A stretch of DNA of 64,000 nucleotides from Gaetbulibacter_A aestuarii (GTDB lineage Bacteria; Bacteroidota; Bacteroidia; Flavobacteriales; Flavobacteriaceae): positions 1,612,001 to 1,676,000 of the forward strand of contig NZ_BAABAY010000001.1 in assembly GCF_039537665.1 (NCBI RefSeq), written 5' to 3'. Both the position numbers and the translations under genes were made by a program. Position 1 is the first letter of the stretch; the number at the start of each line of letters is the position of its first letter. Positions 1-8,215 of the stretch are shown piece after piece. The notes under the pieces are model-generated. The model did not search any database. It worked only from the letters and a program-made list of their open reading frames with translations, and was not told the origin of the DNA.

Positions 1-180
1 CATGGCCCAACCTCCTGGGTATCGATAACTTTAAAGGAAGGTAAATTTCGTCAGGTTCGAAAAATGACTTCGGCTGTTGACTTTCCAACCTTGCGTTTAG
101 TGCGGGTCAGGATTGGTAATTATAAAATTGGAGCTATGAAAATTGGTGAGGTAAAATCACTTGAGGATCTACACTTCTAA
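1..180 (+). CDS. RluE-like 23S rRNA pseudouridine synthase, 3' end only
   Basis: The gene enters from outside the window and is open in frame 1 from the first base to a TAA at 178-180, giving 59 C-terminal residues. It holds the segment GKFRQVRKMTSAVDFPTLRL, the conserved C-terminal signature of the RsuA/RluB/RluE/RluF pseudouridine synthases, followed by RVRIGNYKIGAMKIGE. Enzymes of this group isomerise a uridine in rRNA; RluE acts on 23S rRNA. The Asp-bearing catalytic core lies upstream and cannot be seen. RluE is favoured over RsuA by the 'MTSAV' wording and the short tail, but this is inference. Its last 12 bases overlap the 3' end of the opposite-strand gene. Confidence 0.8.
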   Translation, partial: HGPTSWVSITLKEGKFRQVRKMTSAVDFPTLRLVRVRIGNYKIGAMKIGEVKSLEDLHF

Positions 181-804
181 TTTTCCCAATTCCTTATAAT
201 TTCGATTCAGGCGTTTTAAAAGCAGGCCATAAATGAGTTTATAGAAAAGCCAGATCACTACGATAAACAGAATGCTGAAAACAGTCATGATTACATAAGC
301 CATAAACATTTGTTTGTCTGAAAAATCCTTTATTTCTGCAGCAATAGCAGGATCGTAGTGTATTGTATGATAAAACCCGAAAATCAAAGAGATTCCGGCA
401 ACTACCAAATTATAGAGTACATAGTATTTTACTATTTTTCGGGTACGTAAAATACTTTCCATAAGTTTCTTAGCATTGTCTGTAACCGAAATGGATTTAT
501 AGGATTTGAAAAGTAAATAAATAAAGAGCAAAATTATACCGTAACTTACTATGGTAAGCCAGGTCATTAAGGTCTCATTGGCGTAAACTTCATTTAATTT
601 TTCCCTGTACTCCGTTGAAATGATATATGGAATCGTGTTAATGATAATCCATAAAAATAATTCGGCAATACTGATGTAAAACAGCATTTTTACCGTGGAT
701 GACGATTTTTTGTGTAACATGGGGTAGATTTCTTTACCCGACAGTTTTTTGTGATGGTCATCAGACTTATTCCAGTCTTTTTTCAATAATTCTAATTCAT
801 CCAT
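169..804 (-). CDS. Four-helix membrane protein, partner of the ECF sigma factor
   Basis: I do not recognise a named family. The 211-residue protein starts with a charged cytoplasmic stretch (MDELELLKKDWNKSDDH), then shows about four hydrophobic segments near residues 40-62, 80-99, 125-145 and 165-195, and ends in a basic tail. It starts 4 bp after the stop of the ECF sigma factor gene, so the two are almost certainly co-transcribed. That position, and an N-terminus facing the cytoplasm, fit a membrane regulator or anti-sigma-like protein, but no known anti-sigma zinc motif is present, so the role is inference. Its 3' end overlaps the convergent pseudouridine synthase gene by 12 bp. Confidence 0.7.
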   Translation of the reverse strand: MDELELLKKDWNKSDDHHKKLSGKEIYPMLHKKSSSTVKMLFYISIAELFLWIIINTIPYIISTEYREKLNEVYANETLMTWLTIVSYGIILLFIYLLFKSYKSISVTDNAKKLMESILRTRKIVKYYVLYNLVVAGISLIFGFYHTIHYDPAIAAEIKDFSDKQMFMAYVIMTVFSILFIVVIWLFYKLIYGLLLKRLNRNYKELGKLEV

Positions 805-808
805 AGCA

Positions 809-1306
809 TTACGGATTTAAAAGCGTCCTAAGCTTTGTTTTAATTCTATTCATTTTAACTCGGGCATTTACTTCACTAATCCCCAGAGTATCACTGATTT
901 CTTTGTAATCTTTGTCTTCTAAATACAAGAAAACCAATGCTTTTTCAATGTCATTCAGATTATTTCTAACGGCCGCATAGAGTGCTTTAAGTTGTTGTTC
1001 TTCCGTGTCGTCGTAGGTTTCTGTTTTTATTTTGAAAGCTACATTATCGAAATCCTGAGTGGAAATACGACGTTTCGACTTTCGGTATAAGGTAATAGAT
1101 GTATTTAAGCCAACACGATACATCCAGGTACTAAATTTTGAATCACCACGAAACTTAGGATAGGCCTTCCAAAGTTGAATGGTAATTTCTTGAAACAAAT
1201 CGTTATGAGCCTCGTAGTTATTGGTATATAATCGGCACACCTTATGAACTATATTTTGGTGCTCCTCCAGTAATGCTACGAAACGTTGTTCTTCTTCTTT
1301 TTTCAA
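809..1306 (-). CDS. ECF-family RNA polymerase sigma factor
   Basis: At 165 residues this has the size of a sigma-70 ECF factor. Region 2 is visible in the first 90 residues (NDLFQEITIQLWKAYPKFRG and FSTWMYRVGLNTSI, the core-binding and -10 recognition helices). Region 4 is near residues 110-162, with the helix-turn-helix YKEISDTLGISEVNARVKMN. It would redirect RNA polymerase to a stress or envelope regulon; the regulon cannot be read here. It heads a two-gene operon with the membrane protein at 169-804, as is usual for ECF factors and their membrane-bound regulators. ATG at 1306 is the only sensible start. Confidence 0.93.
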   Translation of the reverse strand: MKKEEEQRFVALLEEHQNIVHKVCRLYTNNYEAHNDLFQEITIQLWKAYPKFRGDSKFSTWMYRVGLNTSITLYRKSKRRISTQDFDNVAFKIKTETYDDTEEQQLKALYAAVRNNLNDIEKALVFLYLEDKDYKEISDTLGISEVNARVKMNRIKTKLRTLLNP

Positions 1307-1611
1307 GGATGATAGTTAGCTACCAGATAGGTAGTCTTTGAATTAAAATTGTTACACAACTCAAATTATTTTTATAAAAATAAATATAAAATTTGGTTTA
1401 TAAACTTGGCAGTAAACTGTCAAAATTACAAGCGTTGATATTTGAAAATTTCTTAAAAAGGAAGTAAAAATGTCAGGTTTTTGTTAATAATTATTAAATT
1501 TTTTTCAGTTTTATCTACACTTTTATTTTGGTATTTTTTTTGTATATAAAGAACTGATTACTAGTAAAGTAATTAAATTTAAAATTAAGTTTAACCTAAA
1601 AATTTTTTGCA
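1307..1611. other. Divergent intergenic region between the sigma factor and hsp20
   Basis: This AT-rich stretch of about 305 bp separates two divergent genes and must carry both promoters. Just upstream of the sigma gene is a short inverted repeat, CTACC-agata-GGTAG at 1320-1334, and on the minus strand a TGTAACAA tract near 1350, of the kind often seen before ECF-controlled genes. On the hsp20 side the leader is T-rich and then A-rich with no Shine-Dalgarno sequence. I found no convincing TTG/TAnnTTTG promoter pair and no open frame with coding character. Confidence 0.4.
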
Positions 1612-2085
1612 ATGACTAGTTTAGCAACAATTAAGAAAAACGGAAGTTTAGCAAACAAAACTACAGGTTCTAGCTTCCCGTCATTATCATGGTTTGACGA
1701 CTTTGCAATGAATGATTTTCCTTCGTTATTTTCGTCTAACTTCAATACGGGTATATCGCTTCCTAAAGTAAATATCAAGGAAGTTGCTGATGCTTTTATT
1801 GTAGAGATGGCAGTTCCCGGTATGAAAAAATCAGATTTTGACATTAATTTAGATGATCATTTGTTATCAATTTCTGCCGAAGTTGAAAGTCAACATGAAG
1901 ACGATGATGAGGGCTACACCCGAAGAGAGTTTGGTTATTCTTCTTTTAAAAGAACCTTTACCTTACCGGAATCGGTAGATGATAGCAAAATTAATGCGAA
2001 ATATGATGAAGGTATTTTGGTCATTCATCTTCCAAAGCGTGAAGAAGCCAAACGCAAACCTGCACGAACCATTAAGATTTCATAA
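1612..2085 (+). CDS. Hsp20/alpha-crystallin small heat-shock protein
   Basis: This 157-residue protein is an ATP-independent holdase that binds unfolding proteins in the cytoplasm. A short N-terminal arm (residues 1-45, with FDDFAMNDF) precedes an alpha-crystallin domain at about 47-150. The domain shows KEVADAFIVEMAVPGMKKSD, then the strand LLSISAEVE, the segment GYTRREFGYSSFKRTFTLPE and the closing strand GILVIHLPKRE. The tail KRKPARTIKIS holds an I-x-I oligomerisation motif. The gene stands alone, with a terminator at 2111-2134, and is divergent from the ECF sigma operon. Whether that sigma factor controls it is unknown. Confidence 0.95.
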   Translation: MTSLATIKKNGSLANKTTGSSFPSLSWFDDFAMNDFPSLFSSNFNTGISLPKVNIKEVADAFIVEMAVPGMKKSDFDINLDDHLLSISAEVESQHEDDDEGYTRREFGYSSFKRTFTLPESVDDSKINAKYDEGILVIHLPKREEAKRKPARTIKIS

Positions 2086-2110
2086 TTTAAAAATAATTTA
2101 AAACCCTGAA

Positions 2111-2134
2111 AGCCGCCACTTAGGCGGTTTTTTT
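2111..2134 (+). terminator. Rho-independent terminator of hsp20
   Basis: A stem CCGCC (2113-2117) and GGCGG (2123-2127) with loop ACTTA is followed by seven T. It lies 25 bp after the hsp20 stop and closes a single-gene transcript. Confidence 0.85.
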
Positions 2135-2558
2135 ATGATGGTATCCCAAAGTGGAATAACAATTAACAAGCTCAATTTCTAAATACAACGTTTTGATGTT
2201 CTTTGTTTTAGGATTAAACACCATTTTATTGGAATGGTTCCAAAATATCTAGATAATTTGATTATAACGTGTTTCAATGTTATTCCTTATTTAATGATTA
2301 TCCCCATAATGAGAAAATGTTAAAAGATTAGCACATAGCTATAAGTCTCTTTGGAAATCCCCTTTTTTAAACATGCAATTATAATGCAACCAAAAAAATC
2401 AAGGGAGTACTTCAAATAAAACAATTCATCATCTAAATTTTACAATTCGGTTCATTAAAATTTTCTAAATCAGACTTAGGAGCCAGTTTTGTGCTATCAA
2501 TCAATCAAAGTTTAGGTTTTTTAAAACAACCCTAAAGCGAACAGAAAATTTCATAATC
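2135..2558. other. Intergenic region upstream of the TonB-dependent receptor
   Basis: About 420 bp of AT-rich DNA lies between the hsp20 terminator and the receptor start. I see no open frame with coding character on either strand, no hairpin with a T-run and no clear tandem repeat. It is long enough for the receptor promoter and an operator, but I cannot place either with confidence. Confidence 0.3.
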
Positions 2559-4712
2559 ATGAAAAAGTTAAGCCTGATTTTTCTCATTTTTTCAGCATTA
2601 CAAAGTTTAGCCCAAACCACTATTAGTGGCAAAGTTTTGAGCGGTGACCATACACCTGTTGAGGGCGCCAATGTGTATTTAGAAGGTACTTACAGTGGCA
2701 CGACTTCAGACGCTAACGGTTTTTTTGAGTTTAATGCTTCAGATGAAGGCATCCAAACTCTTGTTATTTCCTATTTGTCTTTCGAAACCTACAGACTTGT
2801 AACTGAAATAAATAAAATGCAGAATTTAGTTATCCTCCTTCGGGAGGATGTTAATAATCTGGATGCTGTTGTATTATCAGCAGGGACATTTTCAGCAGGC
2901 GATAATAGTAAAGTAAGTGTTCTAAAACCTTTAGATGTTGTTACTACAGCCAGTGCTTTGGGCGATTTTGTTGGGGCTTTACAAACCTTACCGGGCACAA
3001 CAACCGTTGCTGAAGATGGCAGATTATTTGTTCGCGGTGGTGATGCCAATGAAACTCAAATTTTTATAGATGGCATCCGAGTATTTACACCCTATGCGCC
3101 AACTACAAATAATGCACCTACCAGGGGAAGGTACTCTCCATTTTTATTTGATGGGATAACATTTTCAACAGGCGGATATTCAGCGGAATATGGTCAGGCA
3201 CTTTCCAGTGTTTTACTTTTAAATACCATAGACGAACCTGATCAGGAAAAAACGGATATCGGGATCATGAGTGTAGGGGCGTCTTTAGGAAACACCCAAA
3301 AAAGAGACCGAAGTTCCTTAAGTTTTAATGTCTCATATATCAATTTGGCGCCATACAACGCCATTTTTACCAGTAGAAATAACTGGATCAAACCTTTTGA
3401 AACAGCTTCAGGAGAATCTGTTTACAGAAAAAAAACGAACACTGGTTTATTGAAAATATATGGCGCTTTTGATACGACTCAATTTGAGTTAACCCAGGAA
3501 GATATCAATTTAGAGGAACCCGCTTACTTCAAACTAAATAATAAAAACTTATATTTTAATGCTTCATATAAAGGCCTTATAAATGAAAGTTGGTCCTTTC
3601 AAACGGGTTTAAGCTATACTAATGCCATAAACCGTTTAAACATTATTAAAAGCAGTATTCGAGATCATGAAAACTCAGTTCATGCTAAACTAAAATTCAA
3701 AAAGCGGTTCAATAACAGATTCAAACTTAATTTTGGTGGTGAATATTTTTTGACTGACTTTAAAGAGAATTATGCGGATGAATCAATAAATAATGCAAAC
3801 TATGGGTTTGAAAATAATATTGCAGCGACATTCGCCGAAGCCGATTATTTTATATCTGAAAATTTGGCATTTAAGACTGGGATCCGTGCCGATTACAGCG
3901 CTATTTTCGATAGGTTAAACCTGGCTCCCAGGGTATCGATGGCTTATAAAACATCTAAAAACGGGCAACTATCCCTGGCTTTTGGAAAATTTTATCAAAA
4001 TCCTGCAAGTATAATTTTAAAATATGATCAAGATTTAAAACCGGAAAACACGAACCATTATATTTTAAATTATCAGTATAATGCTCAAGGTAAGATTTTT
4101 AGGGTCGAAGGATATTATAAATCTTATAATAATCTTATAAAGTATGACTCAGATCTGGCTGTTTATAATAGTCATTATACCAATGGAGGGTATGGTTTTG
4201 CCAGGGGTGTTGATCTGTTTTGGAGAGATAACAAAAGTGTAAAAAATCTTGATTATTGGTTGAGTTATTCCTTTTTGGATACAGAGCGCAATTATAAAAA
4301 TTATTTACAACCGGAAATACCACCATATGCCAATACGCATAACCTTTCTATAGTAGGTAAGTATTGGATAAACGATTGGCGGAGTCAGGTTGGATTTACC
4401 TTTGCTCTGGCGAGCGGAAGAACTTTTACAAACCCCAATCTTCCGGGAATTTTGAATGATAAGACCAAAGGATATTCGAATTTAAGTATAAACTGGGCGT
4501 ATTTAGTAAGTTCTCAAAAAATTCTTTACGCTTCTATCAATAATGTTTTGGGTTCTAAAAACATTAATGGTTATCAATATAGCAATTCTCCGGATAGCCA
4601 AGGGAATTTTAATCGTCGTGCTCTTCGACCTTCAGCAGATCAATTCTTTTTTGTTGGATTTTTCTGGACCATTAGCGACGATAAGAAATCAAATCAACTG
4701 GATAATCTATAA
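2559..4712 (+). CDS. TonB-dependent outer-membrane receptor with carboxypeptidase-like N-domain
   Basis: The 717-residue protein has a signal peptide (MKKLSLIFLIFSALQSLAQ). A CarboxypepD-regulatory-like beta-sandwich (residues 20-95, ISGKVLSGDHTPVEGANVYL) follows, then a plug domain near 105-220 with RLFVRGGDANETQIFIDGI and FSTGGYSAEYGQALSSVL, and a 22-strand-type barrel to the C-terminal aromatic residues. Such receptors import scarce nutrients through the outer membrane using TonB energy. It is shorter than SusC proteins (about 1000 residues), and there is no susD neighbour, so it is not a polysaccharide-type SusC. The tonB gene follows 181 bp downstream, suggesting a dedicated pair. The ligand is unknown. 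Confidence 0.9.
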   Translation: MKKLSLIFLIFSALQSLAQTTISGKVLSGDHTPVEGANVYLEGTYSGTTSDANGFFEFNASDEGIQTLVISYLSFETYRLVTEINKMQNLVILLREDVNNLDAVVLSAGTFSAGDNSKVSVLKPLDVVTTASALGDFVGALQTLPGTTTVAEDGRLFVRGGDANETQIFIDGIRVFTPYAPTTNNAPTRGRYSPFLFDGITFSTGGYSAEYGQALSSVLLLNTIDEPDQEKTDIGIMSVGASLGNTQKRDRSSLSFNVSYINLAPYNAIFTSRNNWIKPFETASGESVYRKKTNTGLLKIYGAFDTTQFELTQEDINLEEPAYFKLNNKNLYFNASYKGLINESWSFQTGLSYTNAINRLNIIKSSIRDHENSVHAKLKFKKRFNNRFKLNFGGEYFLTDFKENYADESINNANYGFENNIAATFAEADYFISENLAFKTGIRADYSAIFDRLNLAPRVSMAYKTSKNGQLSLAFGKFYQNPASIILKYDQDLKPENTNHYILNYQYNAQGKIFRVEGYYKSYNNLIKYDSDLAVYNSHYTNGGYGFARGVDLFWRDNKSVKNLDYWLSYSFLDTERNYKNYLQPEIPPYANTHNLSIVGKYWINDWRSQVGFTFALASGRTFTNPNLPGILNDKTKGYSNLSINWAYLVSSQKILYASINNVLGSKNINGYQYSNSPDSQGNFNRRALRPSADQFFFVGFFWTISDDKKSNQLDNL

Positions 4713-4893
4713 CTGCGTTATTTGTTAACTTGATTTTTCAAAAAATACATCAGCATAACTTATTTAACAGGATAAAAACGAGCCATCAGATAATTTTTTG
4801 GTACATCTCGTGAAATGGATAACATGATATTTGTCATAGTTAATAAGCACTATATCTGATAATTTTATAATGCTAAAAGAAAATTTCAGAATC

Positions 4894-5622
4894 ATGAGAG
4901 CTAAAAAAAATCCAGAATTAGATGTTGCCCGAAATAGCGGTATCTATTTCGCTATAGGATTAAACATTATGTTATTTCTATCCTGGCGTTTACTTGAGTT
5001 TAAAACTTACGATAAAGATGATGTTGTTGTCGATGTTATCAACATGGATAATGAAATTGAGGAAGATATTCCTATTGTAAATGCCAGCACACCGCCGCCA
5101 CCACCACCTCCTGCTGCTATTCAGGAGAATGTAACCATTGTTGAAGACACAAAAGATATTGAAGAAACCATTATTGAAAGTACTGAAGTTGGACAAGAGG
5201 ATGCCATTGCTGAATATGTGCCTAATGTTGATGAAGTTCAAGTTGAAAAAATAGAAGAAGAAGTAAATGTTCCCTTCTCCGTAATCGAGCGAGTACCTAT
5301 ATTTCCCGGTTGTGAGGGCTTGAGTAACGCCAAGGCTAAAGATTGTTTTCAGGAAAAAATGATGGCACACGTGGCCAAAAATTTCAGATATCCTGAAGCT
5401 GCTCTGGAGTTGCAAATTCAAGGTCGCGTATCGGTAATATTCACTATCGATTCTTCCGGCAAAGCGGTTAAAATAAAATCTCGCGGACCGGATAAAGTTC
5501 TAGAAGCAGAAGCCGAACGCATCATAAGTTTGTTACCACAAATGAAACCCGGAACCCAACGCGGAAAACCGGTGAATGTAGCTTATGCGTTGCCTGTAAT
5601 GTTTAGAATTGCCACACAATAA
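4894..5622 (+). CDS. tonB: TonB-family energy transducer
   Basis: An N-terminal transmembrane helix (IYFAIGLNIMLFLSW) is followed by a periplasmic linker with the run PPPPPPP and an acidic, Glu-rich spacer. The C-terminal domain (about the last 100 residues) shows FRYPEAALELQIQGRVSVIF, VKIKSRGPDKVLEAEA and MKPGTQRGKPV, the TonB_C signature in its Bacteroidota form. TonB transmits proton-motive force from ExbB/ExbD to outer-membrane receptors; no exbBD lies here. An in-frame ATG 24 bp upstream (4870) would add eight residues. I prefer 4894 because MRAKKNPELD matches the usual beginning of flavobacterial TonB proteins. It probably serves the receptor just upstream. Confidence 0.9.
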   Translation: MRAKKNPELDVARNSGIYFAIGLNIMLFLSWRLLEFKTYDKDDVVVDVINMDNEIEEDIPIVNASTPPPPPPPAAIQENVTIVEDTKDIEETIIESTEVGQEDAIAEYVPNVDEVQVEKIEEEVNVPFSVIERVPIFPGCEGLSNAKAKDCFQEKMMAHVAKNFRYPEAALELQIQGRVSVIFTIDSSGKAVKIKSRGPDKVLEAEAERIISLLPQMKPGTQRGKPVNVAYALPVMFRIATQ

Positions 5623-5652
5623 ATTTTTGAGTAGAGTTAGTCACTTGTATAC

Positions 5653-5692
5653 AAGACCCAAAATAACGTGCTGTATTTTGGGTCTTTTTTTG
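5653..5692 (+). terminator. Rho-independent terminator after tonB
   Basis: A perfect 13-bp stem (5653-5665 with 5674-5686, sequence AAGACCCAAAATA) around an 8-base loop runs into a T-tract. It separates tonB from the next rightward gene. Confidence 0.9.
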
Positions 5693-5798
5693 TTTTAAAA
5701 AGAACAAGATCGTAATATGAATATTTTAGAAAACAACAATTCATCCTTAAAAAAATACAGTTCAGAAAGTCTGTTTTTAATATTAGATATCGGCGATG

Positions 5799-5806
5799 CA
5801 TCTTTG
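5799..5806 (+). promoter_or_regulatory. Possible Bacteroidota -7 element
   Basis: CATCTTTG differs by one base from the Bacteroidota -7 consensus TAnnTTTG and sits about 39 bp before the ATG at 5845, after the tonB terminator. The matching -33 box is not clear, so this is a weak call. Confidence 0.3.
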
Positions 5807-5844
5807 TTTCAAATAAATGTAGAATCAAACTAATATTTAAAACA

Positions 5845-6468
5845 ATGAAAAAATCTGTTATTATCATCGCTGCATTACTTTGTATTGGAAATGTGAATGC
5901 TCAATCTAATTATGAAAAAGGTATGCAAAAAGCTTTCGAATTGTGGGGAAGTGATAGTGCTCAAGCAATAAATATTTTTGAGCGTATAGCACAAGCTGAA
6001 AAAAATAATTGGTTACCGTACTATTATGCTTCACAAATTAATATTATTAATAGTTTCGGAGAAACCGATGTAAAAAAGATGACCTTGCAGTTAAATAAAG
6101 CTCAGGATTATCTCAATGACGCAACAGCAATATCAAAAAATAATCCTGAACTTATGGTGTTACAAGCCATGTTACACACCGCCTGGATAGCTTATGACGG
6201 TGCAACTTACGGTGGATTACTATCCGGGAAAGTAGCAGAGCTTTATAATAAAGCAGAATTGTTGGCACCGGATAACCCCAGAGTAGTGTTCTGCAAAGCA
6301 GAATGGAATATAGGTAAAGCCCAATATTTTGGGGAAGATATGCAAGCATATTGTAAGGATGTAGAACATGCTTTAGAACTTTTTGCTAAATTTAAACCTG
6401 AGTCTGCTTTTTATCCTAATTGGGGAGAAAATAGAGCTAAACAACTCCTTGGAACCTGTAAAAAATAA
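5845..6468 (+). CDS. Secreted TPR-like protein of unknown function
   Basis: This 207-residue protein has a clean signal peptide (MKKSVIIIAALLCIGNVNAQ) and no lipobox, so it is probably periplasmic. The mature part is helical with TPR-like spacing (YEKGMQKAFELWGSDSAQAI, LNDATAISKNNPELMVLQAM, YNKAELLAPDNPRVVFCKAE), suggesting three or four helix-turn-helix repeats for protein contact. It ends 20 bp before the sensor kinase gene with no terminator between. It may therefore be the first gene of that signalling operon and a sensor accessory, which is inference from position. No enzyme motif is visible. Confidence 0.7.
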   Translation: MKKSVIIIAALLCIGNVNAQSNYEKGMQKAFELWGSDSAQAINIFERIAQAEKNNWLPYYYASQINIINSFGETDVKKMTLQLNKAQDYLNDATAISKNNPELMVLQAMLHTAWIAYDGATYGGLLSGKVAELYNKAELLAPDNPRVVFCKAEWNIGKAQYFGEDMQAYCKDVEHALELFAKFKPESAFYPNWGENRAKQLLGTCKK

Positions 6469-6488
6469 TATAATAATCCTAATTAATC

Positions 6489-7829
6489 ATGCCTAAATTC
6501 ATTAAAAATATTGTCATCTCATTCCTCATAGGATGCGCTATTTTTGTGGTTGCCAATATTTACCGTGGGGGATTTCAATATCAAAATTTTAATGAAGCCT
6601 TAATTAGTTTTTTAGTTTATCAACTGTATTCTTTTGTTATTGGTTACTCGAACGGGTATTTTTTTGAATTATTAAAACGGTTCCGATGGAAAAGTAACCA
6701 AATCATATGGCGTATAGTTATTGGCGTTTTTGGATCTACTATCATCACCCTTCTGGACTTGTTTGTTCTTCGTGCAACCACAAATTACATTTTTTACGGA
6801 GAGTCTTTTAGAGAGTTTTTAAGTGGTGAAAAATTAGTGTACTATAAATTCGGACTGGTGGTAACGCTTATTATAGTAGCTATTTTTCATCTCGTTTATT
6901 TTTATAATCGTTACCAACAGAATAAAATTAAAGAACAAAAAGTTATCGCCGGCACAGCTAGTGCCAAGTTCGATGCTTTAAAAAATCAATTAGATCCGCA
7001 TTTCTTATTCAATAGTCTTAATGTTCTGAGCAGTTTAATCGAAGAAAATACAGAGAGCGCTCAAAAGTTTACAACCGCATTATCCAAGGTTTATCGCTAC
7101 GTCCTGGAACAGAAAAACAAAGAACTTGTAACCGTAGATGAAGAACTCGATTTTGCCAAAACCTACATGTCTCTGGTTAAGATGCGGTTTGAAGACAGCA
7201 TCATTTTTGAAATGCCCGAAAAAGCCGAAAATCCTGAAAGCAAAGTAGTGCCACTAGCTTTACAATTGCTTCTGGAAAATGCTGTAAAACACAACATGGT
7301 AACTTCCAAAAAACCACTTCATATCAAAATTTATGAAGAAAACGGCTATTTGGTAGTCCAAAATAATTTACAGCCCAAACAAATTTTAAAGAAGAGCAGT
7401 GGTGTAGGATTAAGTAATATTAAACAACGCTACAACCTTTTAACCAACAAAAAAGTAAAAATTATTAAAGAATCGCAGGAGTTTGCCGTGGCAATACCCA
7501 TGCTTTCTAAACAAATAACGATCATGGAAAATTATTCACAATTTCAAAAAGAAGCCAATTACGTGCGGGCTCGCGAGTACGTCGAAGAACTTAAAGGATT
7601 TTATTATAGTCTGGTGGCCTATTGTCTGGTTATCCCATTTTTGATCTGGATAAACTATAGAACCTCCTGGGATTATCAATGGTTTTGGTTTCCCTTATTT
7701 GGCTGGGGCTTAGGACTAACCATAAATGCTTACCGCGTTTTTATAGATCGATCTATGTTTGGTAAATCATGGGAAGACCGTAAAATTCAACAATTTATGC
7801 AAGAGGAAGAAGAAACCAAATGGGAATAA
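6489..7829 (+). CDS. LytS-type sensor histidine kinase fused to a C-terminal 2TM domain
   Basis: The N-terminal 140 residues carry about four membrane helices. A His_kinase (PF06580-type) domain follows: the H-box DPHFLFNSLNVLSSL with phospho-accepting His171, the N-box LQLLLENAVKHN near residue 262 and a short G-box GVGLSNIKQRYNLL near 305. After residue 345 comes a second module (YVRAREYVEELKGFYYSLVA to GKSWEDRKIQQFM), a complete 2TM domain with two hydrophobic helices. Kinase and 2TM proteins are usually separate genes in flavobacteria. An internal ATG at 7524 (Met346) is where a separate 2TM protein would begin, so this looks like a gene fusion. It would phosphorylate the LytTR regulator at 8366. 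Confidence 0.93.
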   Translation: MPKFIKNIVISFLIGCAIFVVANIYRGGFQYQNFNEALISFLVYQLYSFVIGYSNGYFFELLKRFRWKSNQIIWRIVIGVFGSTIITLLDLFVLRATTNYIFYGESFREFLSGEKLVYYKFGLVVTLIIVAIFHLVYFYNRYQQNKIKEQKVIAGTASAKFDALKNQLDPHFLFNSLNVLSSLIEENTESAQKFTTALSKVYRYVLEQKNKELVTVDEELDFAKTYMSLVKMRFEDSIIFEMPEKAENPESKVVPLALQLLLENAVKHNMVTSKKPLHIKIYEENGYLVVQNNLQPKQILKKSSGVGLSNIKQRYNLLTNKKVKIIKESQEFAVAIPMLSKQITIMENYSQFQKEANYVRAREYVEELKGFYYSLVAYCLVIPFLIWINYRTSWDYQWFWFPLFGWGLGLTINAYRVFIDRSMFGKSWEDRKIQQFMQEEEETKWE

Positions 7830-7843
7830 TAAAATAATCAATC

Positions 7844-7863
7844 TACCTTCCGACAGGCAGGTC
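7844..7863. repeat. Short REP-like palindrome between signalling genes
   Basis: TACCTTCCGACAGGCAGGTC contains near-palindromic arms ACCTTCC and GGCAGGT around GACA. The GGCAGG core recurs at 8329-8339. Such GC-rich palindromes stand out in this AT-rich DNA and resemble the REP-like elements scattered through flavobacterial genomes. Confidence 0.45.
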
Positions 7864-7879
7864 AAAAAAACGACACATC

Positions 7880-8206
7880 ATGGAAATACAAGATTCAAAA
7901 TTCACCTCAAAACACAAAAGTGAAGACGCCTATTTCAGGGCTCAAAAACGCGTTAAAGAGATCAAAGGCTTTTACTGGCATCTCTTCTGGTACGTGGTTG
8001 TGAACGTTTTTCTCATCTATTTATTTACCCGTGAGGGCAACCAGGATTTCTGGAGTTTTTCAACCTTTACCACCGCCTTTTTCTGGGGTATCGGTCTCAG
8101 TTTTCACGGGCTTCGTGTTTTCGGGAAGAACATCTTTTTTAGTAAATCGTGGGAACAACGAAAAATGAAAGAGTTTATGGAAAAAGAACGAAAAAACTGG
8201 GAATAA
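7880..8206 (+). CDS. 2TM-domain protein
   Basis: This 108-residue protein is nearly all one 2TM domain. A basic amphipathic start (SEDAYFRAQKRVKEIKGFYW) leads to two membrane helices (FWYVVVNVFLIYLF and WSFSTFTTAFFWGIGLSF). The cytoplasmic end GKSWEQRKMKEFMEKE is basic and acidic by turns. It closely parallels the C-terminal module of the preceding kinase, so the two arose by duplication. Proteins of this family sit beside LytS/LytTR systems in Bacteroidota, and a role in modulating the kinase or in membrane localisation is plausible but unproven. It lies between kinase and regulator in the same direction. Confidence 0.85.
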   Translation: MEIQDSKFTSKHKSEDAYFRAQKRVKEIKGFYWHLFWYVVVNVFLIYLFTREGNQDFWSFSTFTTAFFWGIGLSFHGLRVFGKNIFFSKSWEQRKMKEFMEKERKNWE

Positions 8207-8215
8207 TATTAATTT

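Noticed and set aside
1500..1611. TAnnTTTG-type promoter before hsp20
   Set aside because: The T-rich stretch has near matches but none with correct spacing to a -33 TTG box, so I did not call it.
1596..1844. 82-codon open frame on the minus strand opposite hsp20
   Set aside because: It lies wholly on the other strand of a well-supported Hsp20 gene, has no family features and no leader of its own.
4990..5421. 143-codon open frame on the minus strand opposite tonB
   Set aside because: Its translation is dominated by F, N, I and a W/R run that mirrors the Pro-rich tonB linker; it is an antisense artefact.
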